Source of the DNA: an uncultured Prevotella sp.
GTDB taxonomy: Bacteria > Bacteroidota > Bacteroidia > Bacteroidales > Bacteroidaceae
Reading direction: 5' to 3'
Length of the DNA: 8,537 nt
NCBI GenBank assembly: GCA_900547005.1
Contig: URER01000059.1
Span: 1 to 8,537 of the forward strand
The number at the start of each line of letters is the position of its first letter. Position 1 is the stretch's first letter. The notes beneath the pieces were generated by a model. The model did not search any database. It was not told the origin of the DNA and worked only from the letters and a program-made list of their open reading frames with translations. This document shows, in pieces, positions 1-7,215 of this stretch. The position numbers and the translations under genes are program-made.

Positions 1-31
1 CTGAACTCCTGTCTCCAGTCTCCTGACTCCT
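1..31. repeat. Degenerate 7-bp tandem repeat upstream of lpxB
   Basis: Four consecutive heptads plus a partial fifth can be read directly: CTGAACT, CCTGTCT, CCAGTCT, CCTGACT, CCT. They run up to an A/T-rich stretch (32-46) that directly precedes the lpxB start. The tract is cut by the window edge, so its full length is unknown. It is pyrimidine-rich on the plus strand and purine-rich (AGGAG-like) on the minus strand. Its function is unknown; a non-coding spacer repeat prone to slippage is the simplest reading. Confidence 0.6.
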
Positions 32-46
32 AAAAATTTTTTTTTA

Positions 47-1183
47 ATGAAATACTACCTGATTGTTGGCGAAGCGAGTGGCGACCTTCACGCATCGCGG
101 TTGATGATGTCGCTGAAGAAGTATGATGCCGGGGCGGAGTTCCGTTTCTTCGGCGGTGATAATATGTCAGCTGTGGGAGGTGAGCGCGTCCGCCATTACA
201 AGGAACTGGCTTACATGGGCTTTGTGCCTGTGCTGCTGCATCTTAACACGATTTTCAAGAATATGAAAATGTGTAAGGAAGACATCGTTCGTTGGCATCC
301 TGACGTGGTTATACTCGTGGATTATCCGGGATTTAACCTCGGTATAGCCAAGTTTGTGAAGAAGAATACAAAGATTCCGGTGTATTATTACATCTCGCCG
401 AAGATATGGGCGTGGAAGGAATGGCGCATAAAGAGCATCAAGCGGGATGTGAAGGAGATGTTCTCTATACTGCCGTTTGAGACTGATTTTTACGAGAAAA
501 AGCACAAATATAAGATTCATTACGTTGGAAATCCGACTGCGGAGGAGGTCTATAACTTCCAGAACCAATACACGGAGAATTTTGATTACTTCTGTGCTGC
601 GAATAGCCTGCAATATAAACCGGTAATAGCCCTCCTCGCAGGCAGCCGTAAACAGGAAATCAAAGATAACCTTCCGGCGATGATTGAGGCTGCAAAACGC
701 TTCGAAGATTACCAGCTTGTGCTTGCCGGAGCACCGTCGATAGACGATTCTTACTATGCGAAGTTTCTCAAAGGCACTAATGTGCGCATCGTTAAGAATA
801 ATACATACGCGCTATTGTCAAATGCTACGGCGGCGTTGGTTACGAGTGGCACGGCTACGCTTGAGACGGCTCTGTTTAATGTCCCGCAGGTGGTATGTTA
901 CGAAACGCCGTTGCCCAAGCTCATCCGTTTCGCCTTCAATCATATTATTAAGGTGAAGTTCATCTCGTTGGTTAATCTTATTGTCAACCGTGAGGTGGTG
1001 CCGGAGTTGCTGGCCGACCGCTTCCGTGTGGATTATATTGCCAACGAATTGTATAAGATTCTCCCCGGAAAGCAGGCTCGCGAGGATATGCTGCAGGGCT
1101 ATCGGGAGGTGCGCGAGCGCCTCGGCGATGCTGTTGCGCCCGACAATGCTGCCCGTATCATGCTGCGGTTACTGGGGGCTTAG
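47..1183 (+). CDS. lpxB: Lipid A disaccharide synthase
   Basis: This glycosyltransferase (GT19) joins UDP-2,3-diacylglucosamine and 2,3-diacylglucosamine-1-phosphate (lipid X) into the tetra-acyl lipid A disaccharide at the inner face of the cytoplasmic membrane. At 378 residues it has the usual family length and is complete. Family motifs appear in order: GEASGDLH (8-15), FFGGDNM (34-40), GFVPVL (58-63), VDYPGFN (91-97, counterpart of the IDxPxFN loop with the conserved Asp), SPKIWAWK (117-124), LPFE (142-145), YVGNP (159-163), LLAGSRKQEI (196-205, the nucleotide-sugar GSR motif), the SGTATLETAL donor-binding stretch (267-276) and the LVNLIVNREVVPEL region (298-311). The ATG at 47 is used because the N-terminus aligns directly on the glycine-rich motif. 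It lacks a clear Shine-Dalgarno and sits behind a T-tract. No promoter box is visible in the 46 bases before it, so it is probably transcribed from a gene further left. It converges on cdsA. Confidence 0.97.
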   Translation: MKYYLIVGEASGDLHASRLMMSLKKYDAGAEFRFFGGDNMSAVGGERVRHYKELAYMGFVPVLLHLNTIFKNMKMCKEDIVRWHPDVVILVDYPGFNLGIAKFVKKNTKIPVYYYISPKIWAWKEWRIKSIKRDVKEMFSILPFETDFYEKKHKYKIHYVGNPTAEEVYNFQNQYTENFDYFCAANSLQYKPVIALLAGSRKQEIKDNLPAMIEAAKRFEDYQLVLAGAPSIDDSYYAKFLKGTNVRIVKNNTYALLSNATAALVTSGTATLETALFNVPQVVCYETPLPKLIRFAFNHIIKVKFISLVNLIVNREVVPELLADRFRVDYIANELYKILPGKQAREDMLQGYREVRERLGDAVAPDNAARIMLRLLGA

Positions 1184-1207
1184 GATTTCATATTATTTAT
1201 AAGGTGG

Positions 1208-1246
1208 ATTCTATAAATTTCCGTCACACACGCAAACTTATAGAAT
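1208..1246. repeat. A/T-rich inverted repeat in the lpxB/cdsA convergent gap
   Basis: ATTCTATAA (1208-1216) is perfectly complementary to TTATAGAAT (1238-1246). After one mismatch the stem continues with TTT (1218-1220) against AAA (1234-1236), leaving a 13-base loop. It lies 24 bases after the lpxB stop. No T-run follows it on the plus strand, so it is not a standard terminator. It could protect the 3' end of the lpxB mRNA or be a chance palindrome in A/T-rich DNA. Confidence 0.5.
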
Positions 1247-1253
1247 ATGCAAT

Positions 1254-1290
1254 AAAAAAAGCACATCCTACATTTCGTAAGGTGTGCTTT
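1254..1290 (-). terminator. Intrinsic terminator after cdsA (possibly bidirectional)
   Basis: The stem AAAGCACATCCTA (1258-1270) pairs with TAAGGTGTGCTTT (1278-1290), giving 12 of 13 pairs including one G-U wobble, around a 7-base loop. The seven A residues at 1254-1260, overlapping the foot of the stem, form a run of seven U on minus-strand RNA. This is the right arrangement to end the rsfS-ftsH-cdsA transcript about 30 bases past the cdsA stop. On the plus strand the stem ends in CTTTCTT, a weaker U-tract, so it may also stop lpxB transcription. Confidence 0.8.
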
Positions 1291-1319
1291 CTTAATGTCT
1301 CTATCCTCATCTTGAGGTT

Positions 1320-2213
1320 TTATACTAATGCGATAGTGTAAAGATAGGCCACTGCGGCGGGTATTGCGAGCAGAGAAGAGTCGAAACGGTCGAGCATTCC
1401 GCCGTGTCCCGGCAATACATTTCCGCTGTCTTTGATTCTCATTGTACGCTTGAAAAGGCTCTCGACAAGGTCGCCCCACGTGCCGAATACTGCTGTTACG
1501 AGGCCTAAGCCAACCCATCCGGCAATGGAAAGAGTGGGGGGCAGAGTTGAATATTCGTTGCACCAGTAGCCTATTGCGGCCGCTACGATGAGTACGAGGA
1601 TGCCTCCGCCGATGCTGCCTTCCCATGTCTTGCCCGGACTGATACGCGGGAACAGTTTGTGCTTGCCAAGCAGGGAGCCGCTGCAATAGGCACCCGTGTC
1701 GTTTGTCCATAGGAAAATGAAGATGCTCAGCGGTAGCAGCGGGTCGTAAACGGGCATACTGCTGTCGGCTATCAGCATGGTGTCGGCGTTTGTCTTGAAT
1801 GCCAGAATGTTTATCAAAGAAATGGGGAAAGCTACATAAAACTGTCCTAATGCGGTGTAGGCCCAGTCGTTTATGGGATTGTTTCCTTTCAGATAAAGTT
1901 CTGAAATGAATAGGTAAACAAGAGTAAGGATGTAGGGAACGAACGCGACGAAGCCTTCCGTGAGTCCTAACTGCGTGGCTGCGACCGCAAGAAACAAGTA
2001 GATACCGGCCACGGTAGATATGAACCGGTTTACACGCACGTCCCTTACGTAGTCGTTTACCAGTCCGGTATATTCCCAAAGTGTCATGCCCGTAATGACG
2101 GCAAACAGTAGCAGCATAGTGTCGGGACGCCATACGATGCCGCCTACCATTACGATTACGAATAATACGCCGACGATGGTGCGTGTTATCAGATTGCTAA
2201 CTTTCTCTGTCAT
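1320..2213 (-). CDS. cdsA: Phosphatidate cytidylyltransferase (CDP-diacylglycerol synthase)
   Basis: CdsA converts phosphatidic acid and CTP to CDP-diacylglycerol, the branch point of bacterial phospholipid synthesis, in the inner membrane. The 297-residue product is strongly hydrophobic with about eight or nine membrane segments (for example roughly 14-28, 31-46, 65-82, 88-105, 120-138, 156-169, 202-217, 230-244 and 280-296). The C-terminal family signature is intact from S252 to D278: SxxKR (252-256), KD (261-262), PGHGG (268-272), DRFD (275-278). WTNDTGAY (169-176) and the PRISPGKTWEG loop (189-199) also match the family. The ATG at 2213 is preceded by AGGAG at 2228-2224 on the minus strand, inside the last codons of ftsH. 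With only five bases between the ftsH stop and this ATG, the two genes are probably translationally coupled. This is the last gene of the operon, followed by a terminator. Confidence 0.97.
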   Translation of the reverse strand: MTEKVSNLITRTIVGVLFVIVMVGGIVWRPDTMLLLFAVITGMTLWEYTGLVNDYVRDVRVNRFISTVAGIYLFLAVAATQLGLTEGFVAFVPYILTLVYLFISELYLKGNNPINDWAYTALGQFYVAFPISLINILAFKTNADTMLIADSSMPVYDPLLPLSIFIFLWTNDTGAYCSGSLLGKHKLFPRISPGKTWEGSIGGGILVLIVAAAIGYWCNEYSTLPPTLSIAGWVGLGLVTAVFGTWGDLVESLFKRTMRIKDSGNVLPGHGGMLDRFDSSLLAIPAAVAYLYTIALV

Positions 2214-2218
2214 GATGT

Positions 2219-4291
2219 TTATTCTCCTGTTACGCTATTCTTGTTGTCCGCATCCTGCACGTCGGCAGAAGCTGCATTGTTGCAATTCTCCGATGCTTTC
2301 ATTGCTTCATGCTCCTCCTGTGCCTTGCGCACTTCCTCGGGCATATCCTCCAGTCGGGGCGTGCTGTCATTAGAATCTATTATCTCTTGCGCGCGGCTTA
2401 CCCACGGACGCTTGCCGAAAATCTTCTCTACATCCTCTGCAAATATCACTTCGCGCTGTATGAGAAGCTCCGCAAGCTGGTTGTGTCCTTCTTTATGCTT
2501 GGTCAGAATCTCCTTTGCACGTGCGTATTGCTCAGCGATTTGCTTCATCACCTCATCGTCGATAATCTTCGCCGTAGTCTCGGAGTAAGGACGTTGGAAC
2601 TGGTATTCCTGATTGTTGTAATAGCAAATGTTGGGCAGTCTGTCGCTCATTCCGGCGTATGCAATCATTCCGTAGGAACTCTTTGTGGCGCGTTCGAGGT
2701 CGTTCATGGCACCCGTTGAGATGTGTCCTGTAAACAGTTCTTCGGCTGCCCGTCCTCCGAGGAGTGCGCAAAGTTCGTCGAGCATCTGCTCTTTAGTTGT
2801 AATCTGTCGCTCTTCGGGCAGATACCATGCTGCGCCGAGAGCCTGTCCGCGTGGCACGATGCTCACTTTTATGAGTGGATTGGCATATCGGCAGAACCAT
2901 GAGATAGTGGCATGACCGGCTTCGTGCAACGCTATTGTGCGCTTTTCTTCGGCCGTCATAACCTTTGTCTTCTTCTCTAAGCCGCCTATTATGCGGTCGA
3001 CTGCATCAAGGAAGTTTTGTTTCCCGATAGTTTTCTTATCGTGGCGGGCGGCAATCAAGGCTGCTTCGTTGCACACATTGGCTATGTCTGCGCCCGAGAA
3101 TCCCGGTGTCTGACGTGCAAGCAAGTCGACATCGACCGTCTCGTCAGTCTTTTTGCCCTTCAAATGTACGTTGAATATCGCCTTGCGCTCGGGCAAATCA
3201 GGCAGATCCACGTGTATCTGGCGGTCGAAACGGCCTGCGCGGAGCAAGGCTTTGTCGAGCATATCGACGCGGTTTGTAGCTGCAAGGATTATCACACCGC
3301 TGTTGGTGCCGAATCCGTCCATCTCCGTGAGCAGTGCATTGAGCGTATTCTCGCGCTCATCGTTGCCTCCCATTGAAGGATTCTTGCTGCGGGCGCGTCC
3401 CACGGCATCTATCTCATCTATGAAAATGATACATGGCGCTTTTTCTTTTGCCTGTCGGAACAAGTCGCGGACACGGCTTGCGCCCACTCCCACGAACATT
3501 TCCACGAAGTCGCTGCCGCTCATTGAGAAGAACGGAACGCTCGCTTCGCCGGCCACCGCTTTAGCCAACAGTGTCTTACCTGTTCCCGGAGGGCCTACGA
3601 GTAAGGCTCCCTTTGGAATTTTTCCGCCTAATTCGGTGTATTTTGCGGGATTCTTTAGAAAGTCAACGATTTCCTGTACTTCTTGCTTTGCGCCCACTTG
3701 ACCGGCCACATCCTTGAATGTTACGCCTAAAGCGTTGCCCTTTTCGTACATACGGGCTTTGGATTTGCCCACGCTGAACACTCCGCTGCCGCCCGCAGGG
3801 CCGCCGCTCATGCGCCGCATGAACCAAACCCAGAACAGGATAAGTACTATCCAGGGTACGAAATTGATGAGAATGTCTGTGAGAGTGTCGTCTTTGGTGT
3901 TGTCATAGCTGTATGAGGAGATTTTCTTCTCTTTCATCGCTTTGTTCAAGAACGTCTCTAAGTTGTCAACAGAACCGATCTCTACCTTTACGAAGGGTTC
4001 GGGGCCTGTGTTCTTTGTGCCCTCATTGAAGACGTCGCGTATATGCTGGGCGCGTACATACATACGCAAAGTGCTCATCTTTTTGTTTACGACTACCCGC
4101 TGTGCGTAGCCCTTTTCCACGTAATTCATAAACGCGGTATAGTCTTTCGTTACGCTGATTGACGATGAAGAAAGGCTGTTTCCACCTGTGAAAAAGACTA
4201 CTACGAGCGATATGAGGATGAGTGCGTAAATCCAATTCATATTGAATTTAGGCATCTTTGGCATATTCTCGTTGTTGTTTTGTTTGTCCAT
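2219..4291 (-). CDS. ftsH: ATP-dependent zinc metalloprotease FtsH
   Basis: FtsH is a membrane-anchored hexameric AAA+ protease that extracts and degrades membrane proteins and short-lived cytosolic regulators. The 690-residue product is complete. It has a membrane segment at about 18-36, a periplasmic domain (about 37-138), a second membrane segment at about 140-158 and a Gly-rich linker (163-169). The AAA+ core follows: Walker A GPPGTGKT (233-240), pore loop FVGVG (266-270), Walker B IIFIDEID (288-295), and a second region of homology with arginine fingers R351 and R354. The protease domain has zinc motif HEAGH (456-460) with D531 as likely third ligand. The tail after about 635 is acidic and Asn/Ala-rich, poorly conserved in appearance. 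The start at 4291 has only a weak GGA-type Shine-Dalgarno (ACAGGAAAT). It lies 39 bp after rsfS with no promoter box between, which supports co-transcription. Confidence 0.98.
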   Translation of the reverse strand: MDKQNNNENMPKMPKFNMNWIYALILISLVVVFFTGGNSLSSSSISVTKDYTAFMNYVEKGYAQRVVVNKKMSTLRMYVRAQHIRDVFNEGTKNTGPEPFVKVEIGSVDNLETFLNKAMKEKKISSYSYDNTKDDTLTDILINFVPWIVLILFWVWFMRRMSGGPAGGSGVFSVGKSKARMYEKGNALGVTFKDVAGQVGAKQEVQEIVDFLKNPAKYTELGGKIPKGALLVGPPGTGKTLLAKAVAGEASVPFFSMSGSDFVEMFVGVGASRVRDLFRQAKEKAPCIIFIDEIDAVGRARSKNPSMGGNDERENTLNALLTEMDGFGTNSGVIILAATNRVDMLDKALLRAGRFDRQIHVDLPDLPERKAIFNVHLKGKKTDETVDVDLLARQTPGFSGADIANVCNEAALIAARHDKKTIGKQNFLDAVDRIIGGLEKKTKVMTAEEKRTIALHEAGHATISWFCRYANPLIKVSIVPRGQALGAAWYLPEERQITTKEQMLDELCALLGGRAAEELFTGHISTGAMNDLERATKSSYGMIAYAGMSDRLPNICYYNNQEYQFQRPYSETTAKIIDDEVMKQIAEQYARAKEILTKHKEGHNQLAELLIQREVIFAEDVEKIFGKRPWVSRAQEIIDSNDSTPRLEDMPEEVRKAQEEHEAMKASENCNNAASADVQDADNKNSVTGE

Positions 4292-4330
4292 ATCTGTTTA
4301 TTTCCTGTCGGTTTAGCTCACTTATACTTG

Positions 4331-4690
4331 TCAGTCGAGGTTCGGGATTTCGGTGATTTTAGCGTCCTGCCATAGGTTTTCGAGGTCGTAATAGGCACGG
4401 GTCTCTGGCTGGAAAATGTGTACGAGGATGTCGACATAGTCCATTGCCACCCACTGGGCGTTTTCCAAGCCTACCACTTTTACCGGTTTTTCGCCGGCTT
4501 TTTCCCTTGCGAAGTCGCCAACCGACTCGGCAATGGCCTCTACCTGCATAGGCGAATTGCCCTGACAAATCACGAAATACTTGCATATTGTGCCGTCCAG
4601 TCCTTCGAGGTCTGCAATGGTGATGTTTGCACCTTTTTTATCTTGTATTCCTTCAACGATTGTATCTAACAATTTCTTTGTTTCGTCCAT
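4331..4690 (-). CDS. rsfS: Ribosomal silencing factor RsfS (Iojap/YbeB family)
   Basis: RsfS binds ribosomal protein uL14 on the 50S subunit and blocks joining with 30S, lowering translation when nutrients are short. At 119 residues it is the usual size. The C-terminal family signature is clear: W80-V-A-M-D84-Y-x-D87, H91-x-F93, R98-x-Y-Y, L103-E104 and L-W107-x-D109. The ATG at 4690 gives the expected N-terminal helix (ETKKLLDTIVEGI); there is no obvious Shine-Dalgarno, which is common in this phylum. It is the first gene of the rsfS-ftsH-cdsA operon, with a candidate promoter about 70 bp upstream. Confidence 0.96.
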   Translation of the reverse strand: MDETKKLLDTIVEGIQDKKGANITIADLEGLDGTICKYFVICQGNSPMQVEAIAESVGDFAREKAGEKPVKVVGLENAQWVAMDYVDILVHIFQPETRAYYDLENLWQDAKITEIPNLD

Positions 4691-4760
4691 AAAATGTTAC
4701 TTTGTTTTTTATTTTGTTTTCGCTTTTTGTTTACTATGTTTTTATACTTGTTATATGCTA

Positions 4761-4796
4761 CAAAGGTACGCTAAATCTGCCATAAAATGCGCAAAA
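4761..4796 (-). promoter_or_regulatory. Candidate promoter of the rsfS-ftsH-cdsA operon
   Basis: On the minus strand, TACCTTTG (4768-4761) matches the Bacteroidota -7 box TAnnTTTG exactly. A TTTTG (4796-4792) lies 23 bases upstream of it, slightly further than the usual 19-21 for the -33 element. The predicted start near 4753 leaves a leader of about 60 bases before the rsfS ATG. The box match is seen; promoter activity is inferred. Confidence 0.7.
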
Positions 4797-4839
4797 CCGC
4801 CTTTTTATTTGATTTTTTTAGAAAAAAGTTCTTTATTTT

Positions 4840-4870
4840 TTTGCAGGTTAATATAAAATGACTAACTTTG
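4840..4870 (+). promoter_or_regulatory. Promoter of the tRNA-Gln gene
   Basis: TTTG (4840-4843), a 19-base spacer and TAACTTTG (4863-4870) fit the Bacteroidota -33/-7 consensus at ideal spacing. Runs of T and A just upstream (4811-4840) may act as an UP-like element. Transcription would start near 4877, about 40 bases before the mature tRNA. It is back to back with the rsfS promoter: only about 43 bases separate the two -33 elements. Confidence 0.8.
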
Positions 4871-4916
4871 CACTCGAAAACAAGAGAGATGGTTTCTTTC
4901 ACGTTTTTGAGAGTAT

Positions 4917-4987
4917 TGGGATATGGTGTAATGGTAACACTACAGATTCTGGTCCTGTCATTCTTGGTTCGAGTCCGAGTATCCCAA
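4917..4987 (+). tRNA. tRNA-Gln, anticodon CUG
   Basis: A full cloverleaf can be folded. The acceptor TGGGATA (4917-4923) pairs with TATCCCA (4980-4986), with discriminator A4987. The D stem GTGT/ACAC (4926-4929, 4937-4940) closes a loop containing GG. The anticodon loop TTCTGGT (4947-4953) has anticodon CTG at 4949-4951, reading CAG. The T arm is CTTGG/CCGAG with loop TTCGAGT (4968-4974). The U1-A72 first pair suits glutamine identity. CCA is not encoded (AACAC follows), so it must be added enzymatically. One oddity is that the innermost anticodon-stem position is A4946 opposite C4954 (31-39), not a Watson-Crick pair. The gene has its own promoter and terminator and is monocistronic. Confidence 0.95.
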
Positions 4988-4998
4988 CACAATATATG

Positions 4999-5024
4999 AG
5001 GCATTCCGAAAGGAATGCCTTTTT
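4999..5024 (+). terminator. Intrinsic terminator of the tRNA-Gln transcript
   Basis: A perfect 9-bp stem AGGCATTCC (4999-5007) / GGAATGCCT (5012-5020) is closed by a GAAA tetraloop and followed by TTTTG. It begins 11 bases after the tRNA 3' end, so transcription stops directly behind the gene. Confidence 0.92.
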
Positions 5025-5085
5025 GTTTGTCTGTTCTCAATGTGTAATTCGTACGGTTTTACATGATTTCAAAATCTTGGATTGT

Positions 5086-5195
5086 GTATTGTATAATCTA
5101 AAATGGAGTATTATATGATGCGGAATGCTGTATTATATAATGTGGGGTGGTGCGTGATATGTTGTGATATTATATATATAATAATGTGGAATGGG
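5086..5195. repeat. Degenerate tandem repeat, 22-bp period, about five units
   Basis: Units start at 5086, 5108, 5130, 5152 and 5174, with no insertions or deletions in the period. The best units share the core ATTATATAATGTGG followed by a G-rich end (AATGG or similar). Judged by eye against a consensus, the units match at about 17, 19, 20, 13 and 17 of 22 positions. The preceding 22 bases (5064-5085) may be a sixth, very decayed copy. No reading frame or promoter is apparent inside. The tract lies between the tRNA terminator and the terminator of the DUF349 gene, so it is probably untranscribed. Its A/T-rich half alternates with a G-rich half every two helical turns. Confidence 0.75.
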
Positions 5196-5205
5196 GTAGA
5201 TGATA

Positions 5206-5260
5206 AACAGAAAGCCTCCAAAATGATTGAAAATTCCAATCGTTTTGGAGGCTTTCTGTT
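5206..5260 (-). terminator. Long-stem terminator downstream of the DUF349 gene
   Basis: AACAGAAAGCCTCCAAAA (5206-5223) is perfectly complementary to 5243-5260. The stem continues with TGATTG (5224-5229) against CAATCG (5237-5242), giving 24 pairs with a single G-U wobble around a 7-base loop. On the minus strand the GGAGGC part is followed by TTTCTGTT inside the stem foot, as in Bacteroidota terminators. Its position about 58 bases past the DUF349 stop suggests it ends that transcript. The symmetry allows it to work in both directions. Confidence 0.78.
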
Positions 5261-5317
5261 ATTGTCTGCTTACATAGGATAGTTGTTGCAAGCAAATATT
5301 ATGTTGCTTTTTATAGA

Positions 5318-7165
5318 CTATTCGCCCTTGTTTTCGGCATCGATAGTCTTTATTTTCTGCTTCACGAGTTCCATCTCGTCTTTCAATTTCTGCACGCGGC
5401 GGTTCATTTCGTCGATAAGGCTATTGCCTTTCTTGCTCGAAGCATTGAGGAAACCGAGGTTGTTCTCGTATGTGTTTATTTCCTGCTTCATCTGCTCGTA
5501 GCGTCGCATCAGTCGTGCGCGCTCATTGTCGAGAGCATTCTCGCCACGTTCGGCAACGCTTTTCAGTGTGTTTTTGAAATTATCCAGACGGCGGCGAGCC
5601 GTTGATATATTCAGTTCCTTATAGATTTTTCCGAGTACTTCGTGGTACTCATTATATATGTTATCCTTCTCTTTGTATGGAACGTGGCCCACTTTTCCGT
5701 ATTCATCCACGAGCTTCTGAACGGTTTCTTGAAGTCCTTCCGGCTTTTCTTCGAGCAGTCCCTTGAGTTTTTCCACAATCTCGCGTTTCTTTTCGAGGTT
5801 TGCAGTCTCCTCGTTGCGCGTTCCGGCGTTAGCTTCGTTGCGGGCGTCGAAGAATTTGTTGCAGGCTGTGAGGAAGTCGTTCCAAAGGCGGTCACCGTAT
5901 TTTTTCGGTACCATACCTATTGTCTTCCATTCTTTTTGTAAGGCAATCAATTTGTCGCTTGTCGACTTCCAGTCGGTAGAATCAGCCAGAGCCTGCGCTT
6001 TTTCCACGAGAGCCTTTTTCTTCTCGGCATTCTCCGCGAGTTTCTTCTTTATCTCCTTGAAGTGTTCATTCTTCTTAACAAAGAAAATATCACACGCAGC
6101 ACGGAAGCGCTCGAATATCTTCACGTTCATCTTCTGTGGCGCGAATCCGATGGTCTTCCATTCTTGTTGTATTGCGATAATCTCTTTAGAGTTGCTATCC
6201 CATTCGCTGCTGTTCTTGCATTCTCTCGCTGCAATCTCCTCAACCTTTTCGCAGAGGACAGTCTTCTTGGCGAGGTTTTCTTCTTCATTTGCGCGCAACT
6301 GCTCGAAATACTGCTGATGGCGCTTGTTTATCACAGTCGAAGCAGCCTTGAAGCGAGCCCAAATCTCCTCGCGCAACTCTTTTGCCACGGGGCCTGTCTC
6401 ACGATATTCGATGTGCAAGTCCTGCAATTTGCGGAACGCACTCAGTACATCCTCCTCGTCGGCCAACTTCTCTGCTGCCTCACAGAGTTTTGTTTTTGCC
6501 TCAAGATTCTTCTTGAAATCATATTCGCGGGCCTCGCTGTTCAGCTTCAGCAGATCGTAGAACTGCTCCACATAAAGCTGATAGTTGCGCCATAGCTCAT
6601 TTGCTTTGTCTGCCGGAACATTCTTAATCTCCTTCCATTGCTGCTGAAGGGTTTTGAATTCCGTGTAAGACTGGTTAGCCTCCTCCGGCGTTGTGGCCAT
6701 AGCCTTGACCTTTTCTATTATGTCGAGCTTCTTTTTCAGATTCTCCTGTTTTTCCGCTTCCAGTTCCATGAAGGCTTTCTGTCGTCTTTCCTTGACGATA
6801 GTCATCTCAGCTTTGAAGGCTTCCTCGTCCTCATCCGGCATCACTTGATACTTTTCCGGGTCGCCTCCGTTGTCGATATATGCTTTCTGCTGTGCCTCAC
6901 GCTCGGCAAAATGTAGTTTGTAGAATATGGTTTTCAGTTGTTCCACCTCGTTCTTCTCCGGAGTTTCTTCGCCGTGGGCGATTTCTTTCAGACGTGCGAG
7001 CACCTCCTTTTTGCTGGAGTAAGCCGGCTTCGGTGTCTCTTCAGTGGTGTTGTTAGCCTCCGTTGCGGTTTCTACTTGGCTTTCTGCGTTCTCCACAGCC
7101 TCTGCCATATTTTCTACTTCTTCTAATTTTCCCTGTTCGAGGGCTTTGTCTTGAGAGTCCATCAT
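5318..7165 (-). CDS. DUF349 repeat protein, coiled-coil rich, function unknown
   Basis: This is a large, highly charged 615-residue soluble protein with no signal peptide or membrane segment. At least four and probably five DUF349-type helical repeats are visible. The hallmark is a pattern like LQxEWKxIGxxP followed by an aromatic-rich helix: LQQQWKEI (173-180), LQDLHIEY (247-254, divergent), IQQEWKTIGFAP (342-353), LQKEWKTIGMVP (409-420) and LVDEYGKVGHVP (485-496). The N-terminal 45 residues are acidic and probably disordered; residues about 520-612 form a Lys/Glu-rich coiled coil. The start is MM; either Met could be used, and no clear Shine-Dalgarno decides. DUF349 proteins are common in Bacteroidota and Actinobacteria, but I know of no established function. 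The gene appears monocistronic, with its own promoter and terminator. SMC-like labels sometimes given to such proteins are unsupported: there is no Walker A motif. Confidence 0.93.
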   Translation of the reverse strand: MMDSQDKALEQGKLEEVENMAEAVENAESQVETATEANNTTEETPKPAYSSKKEVLARLKEIAHGEETPEKNEVEQLKTIFYKLHFAEREAQQKAYIDNGGDPEKYQVMPDEDEEAFKAEMTIVKERRQKAFMELEAEKQENLKKKLDIIEKVKAMATTPEEANQSYTEFKTLQQQWKEIKNVPADKANELWRNYQLYVEQFYDLLKLNSEAREYDFKKNLEAKTKLCEAAEKLADEEDVLSAFRKLQDLHIEYRETGPVAKELREEIWARFKAASTVINKRHQQYFEQLRANEEENLAKKTVLCEKVEEIAARECKNSSEWDSNSKEIIAIQQEWKTIGFAPQKMNVKIFERFRAACDIFFVKKNEHFKEIKKKLAENAEKKKALVEKAQALADSTDWKSTSDKLIALQKEWKTIGMVPKKYGDRLWNDFLTACNKFFDARNEANAGTRNEETANLEKKREIVEKLKGLLEEKPEGLQETVQKLVDEYGKVGHVPYKEKDNIYNEYHEVLGKIYKELNISTARRRLDNFKNTLKSVAERGENALDNERARLMRRYEQMKQEINTYENNLGFLNASSKKGNSLIDEMNRRVQKLKDEMELVKQKIKTIDAENKGE

Positions 7166-7215
7166 TTCACTTTTAGTTTATGATTCGGGTATATTCACGT
7201 ATTTCTTTAATCTTG

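Noticed and set aside
1180..2133. Open frame of 317 codons on the minus strand overlapping cdsA in another frame
   Set aside because: It is full of Arg and His in low-complexity order and lacks motifs, while the overlapping frame carries the complete CdsA signature.
5290..5312. Small hairpin AAGCAA/TTGCTT followed by T residues on the plus strand
   Set aside because: Only six pairs, and no plus-strand transcript is expected there. The 24-bp stem nearby is the convincing terminator.
5763..6317. Open frame of 184 codons on the plus strand inside the DUF349 gene
   Set aside because: It is antisense to a clearly coding, repeat-patterned protein, is rich in Phe and Ser as expected for the complement of Lys/Glu codons, and has no family motifs.
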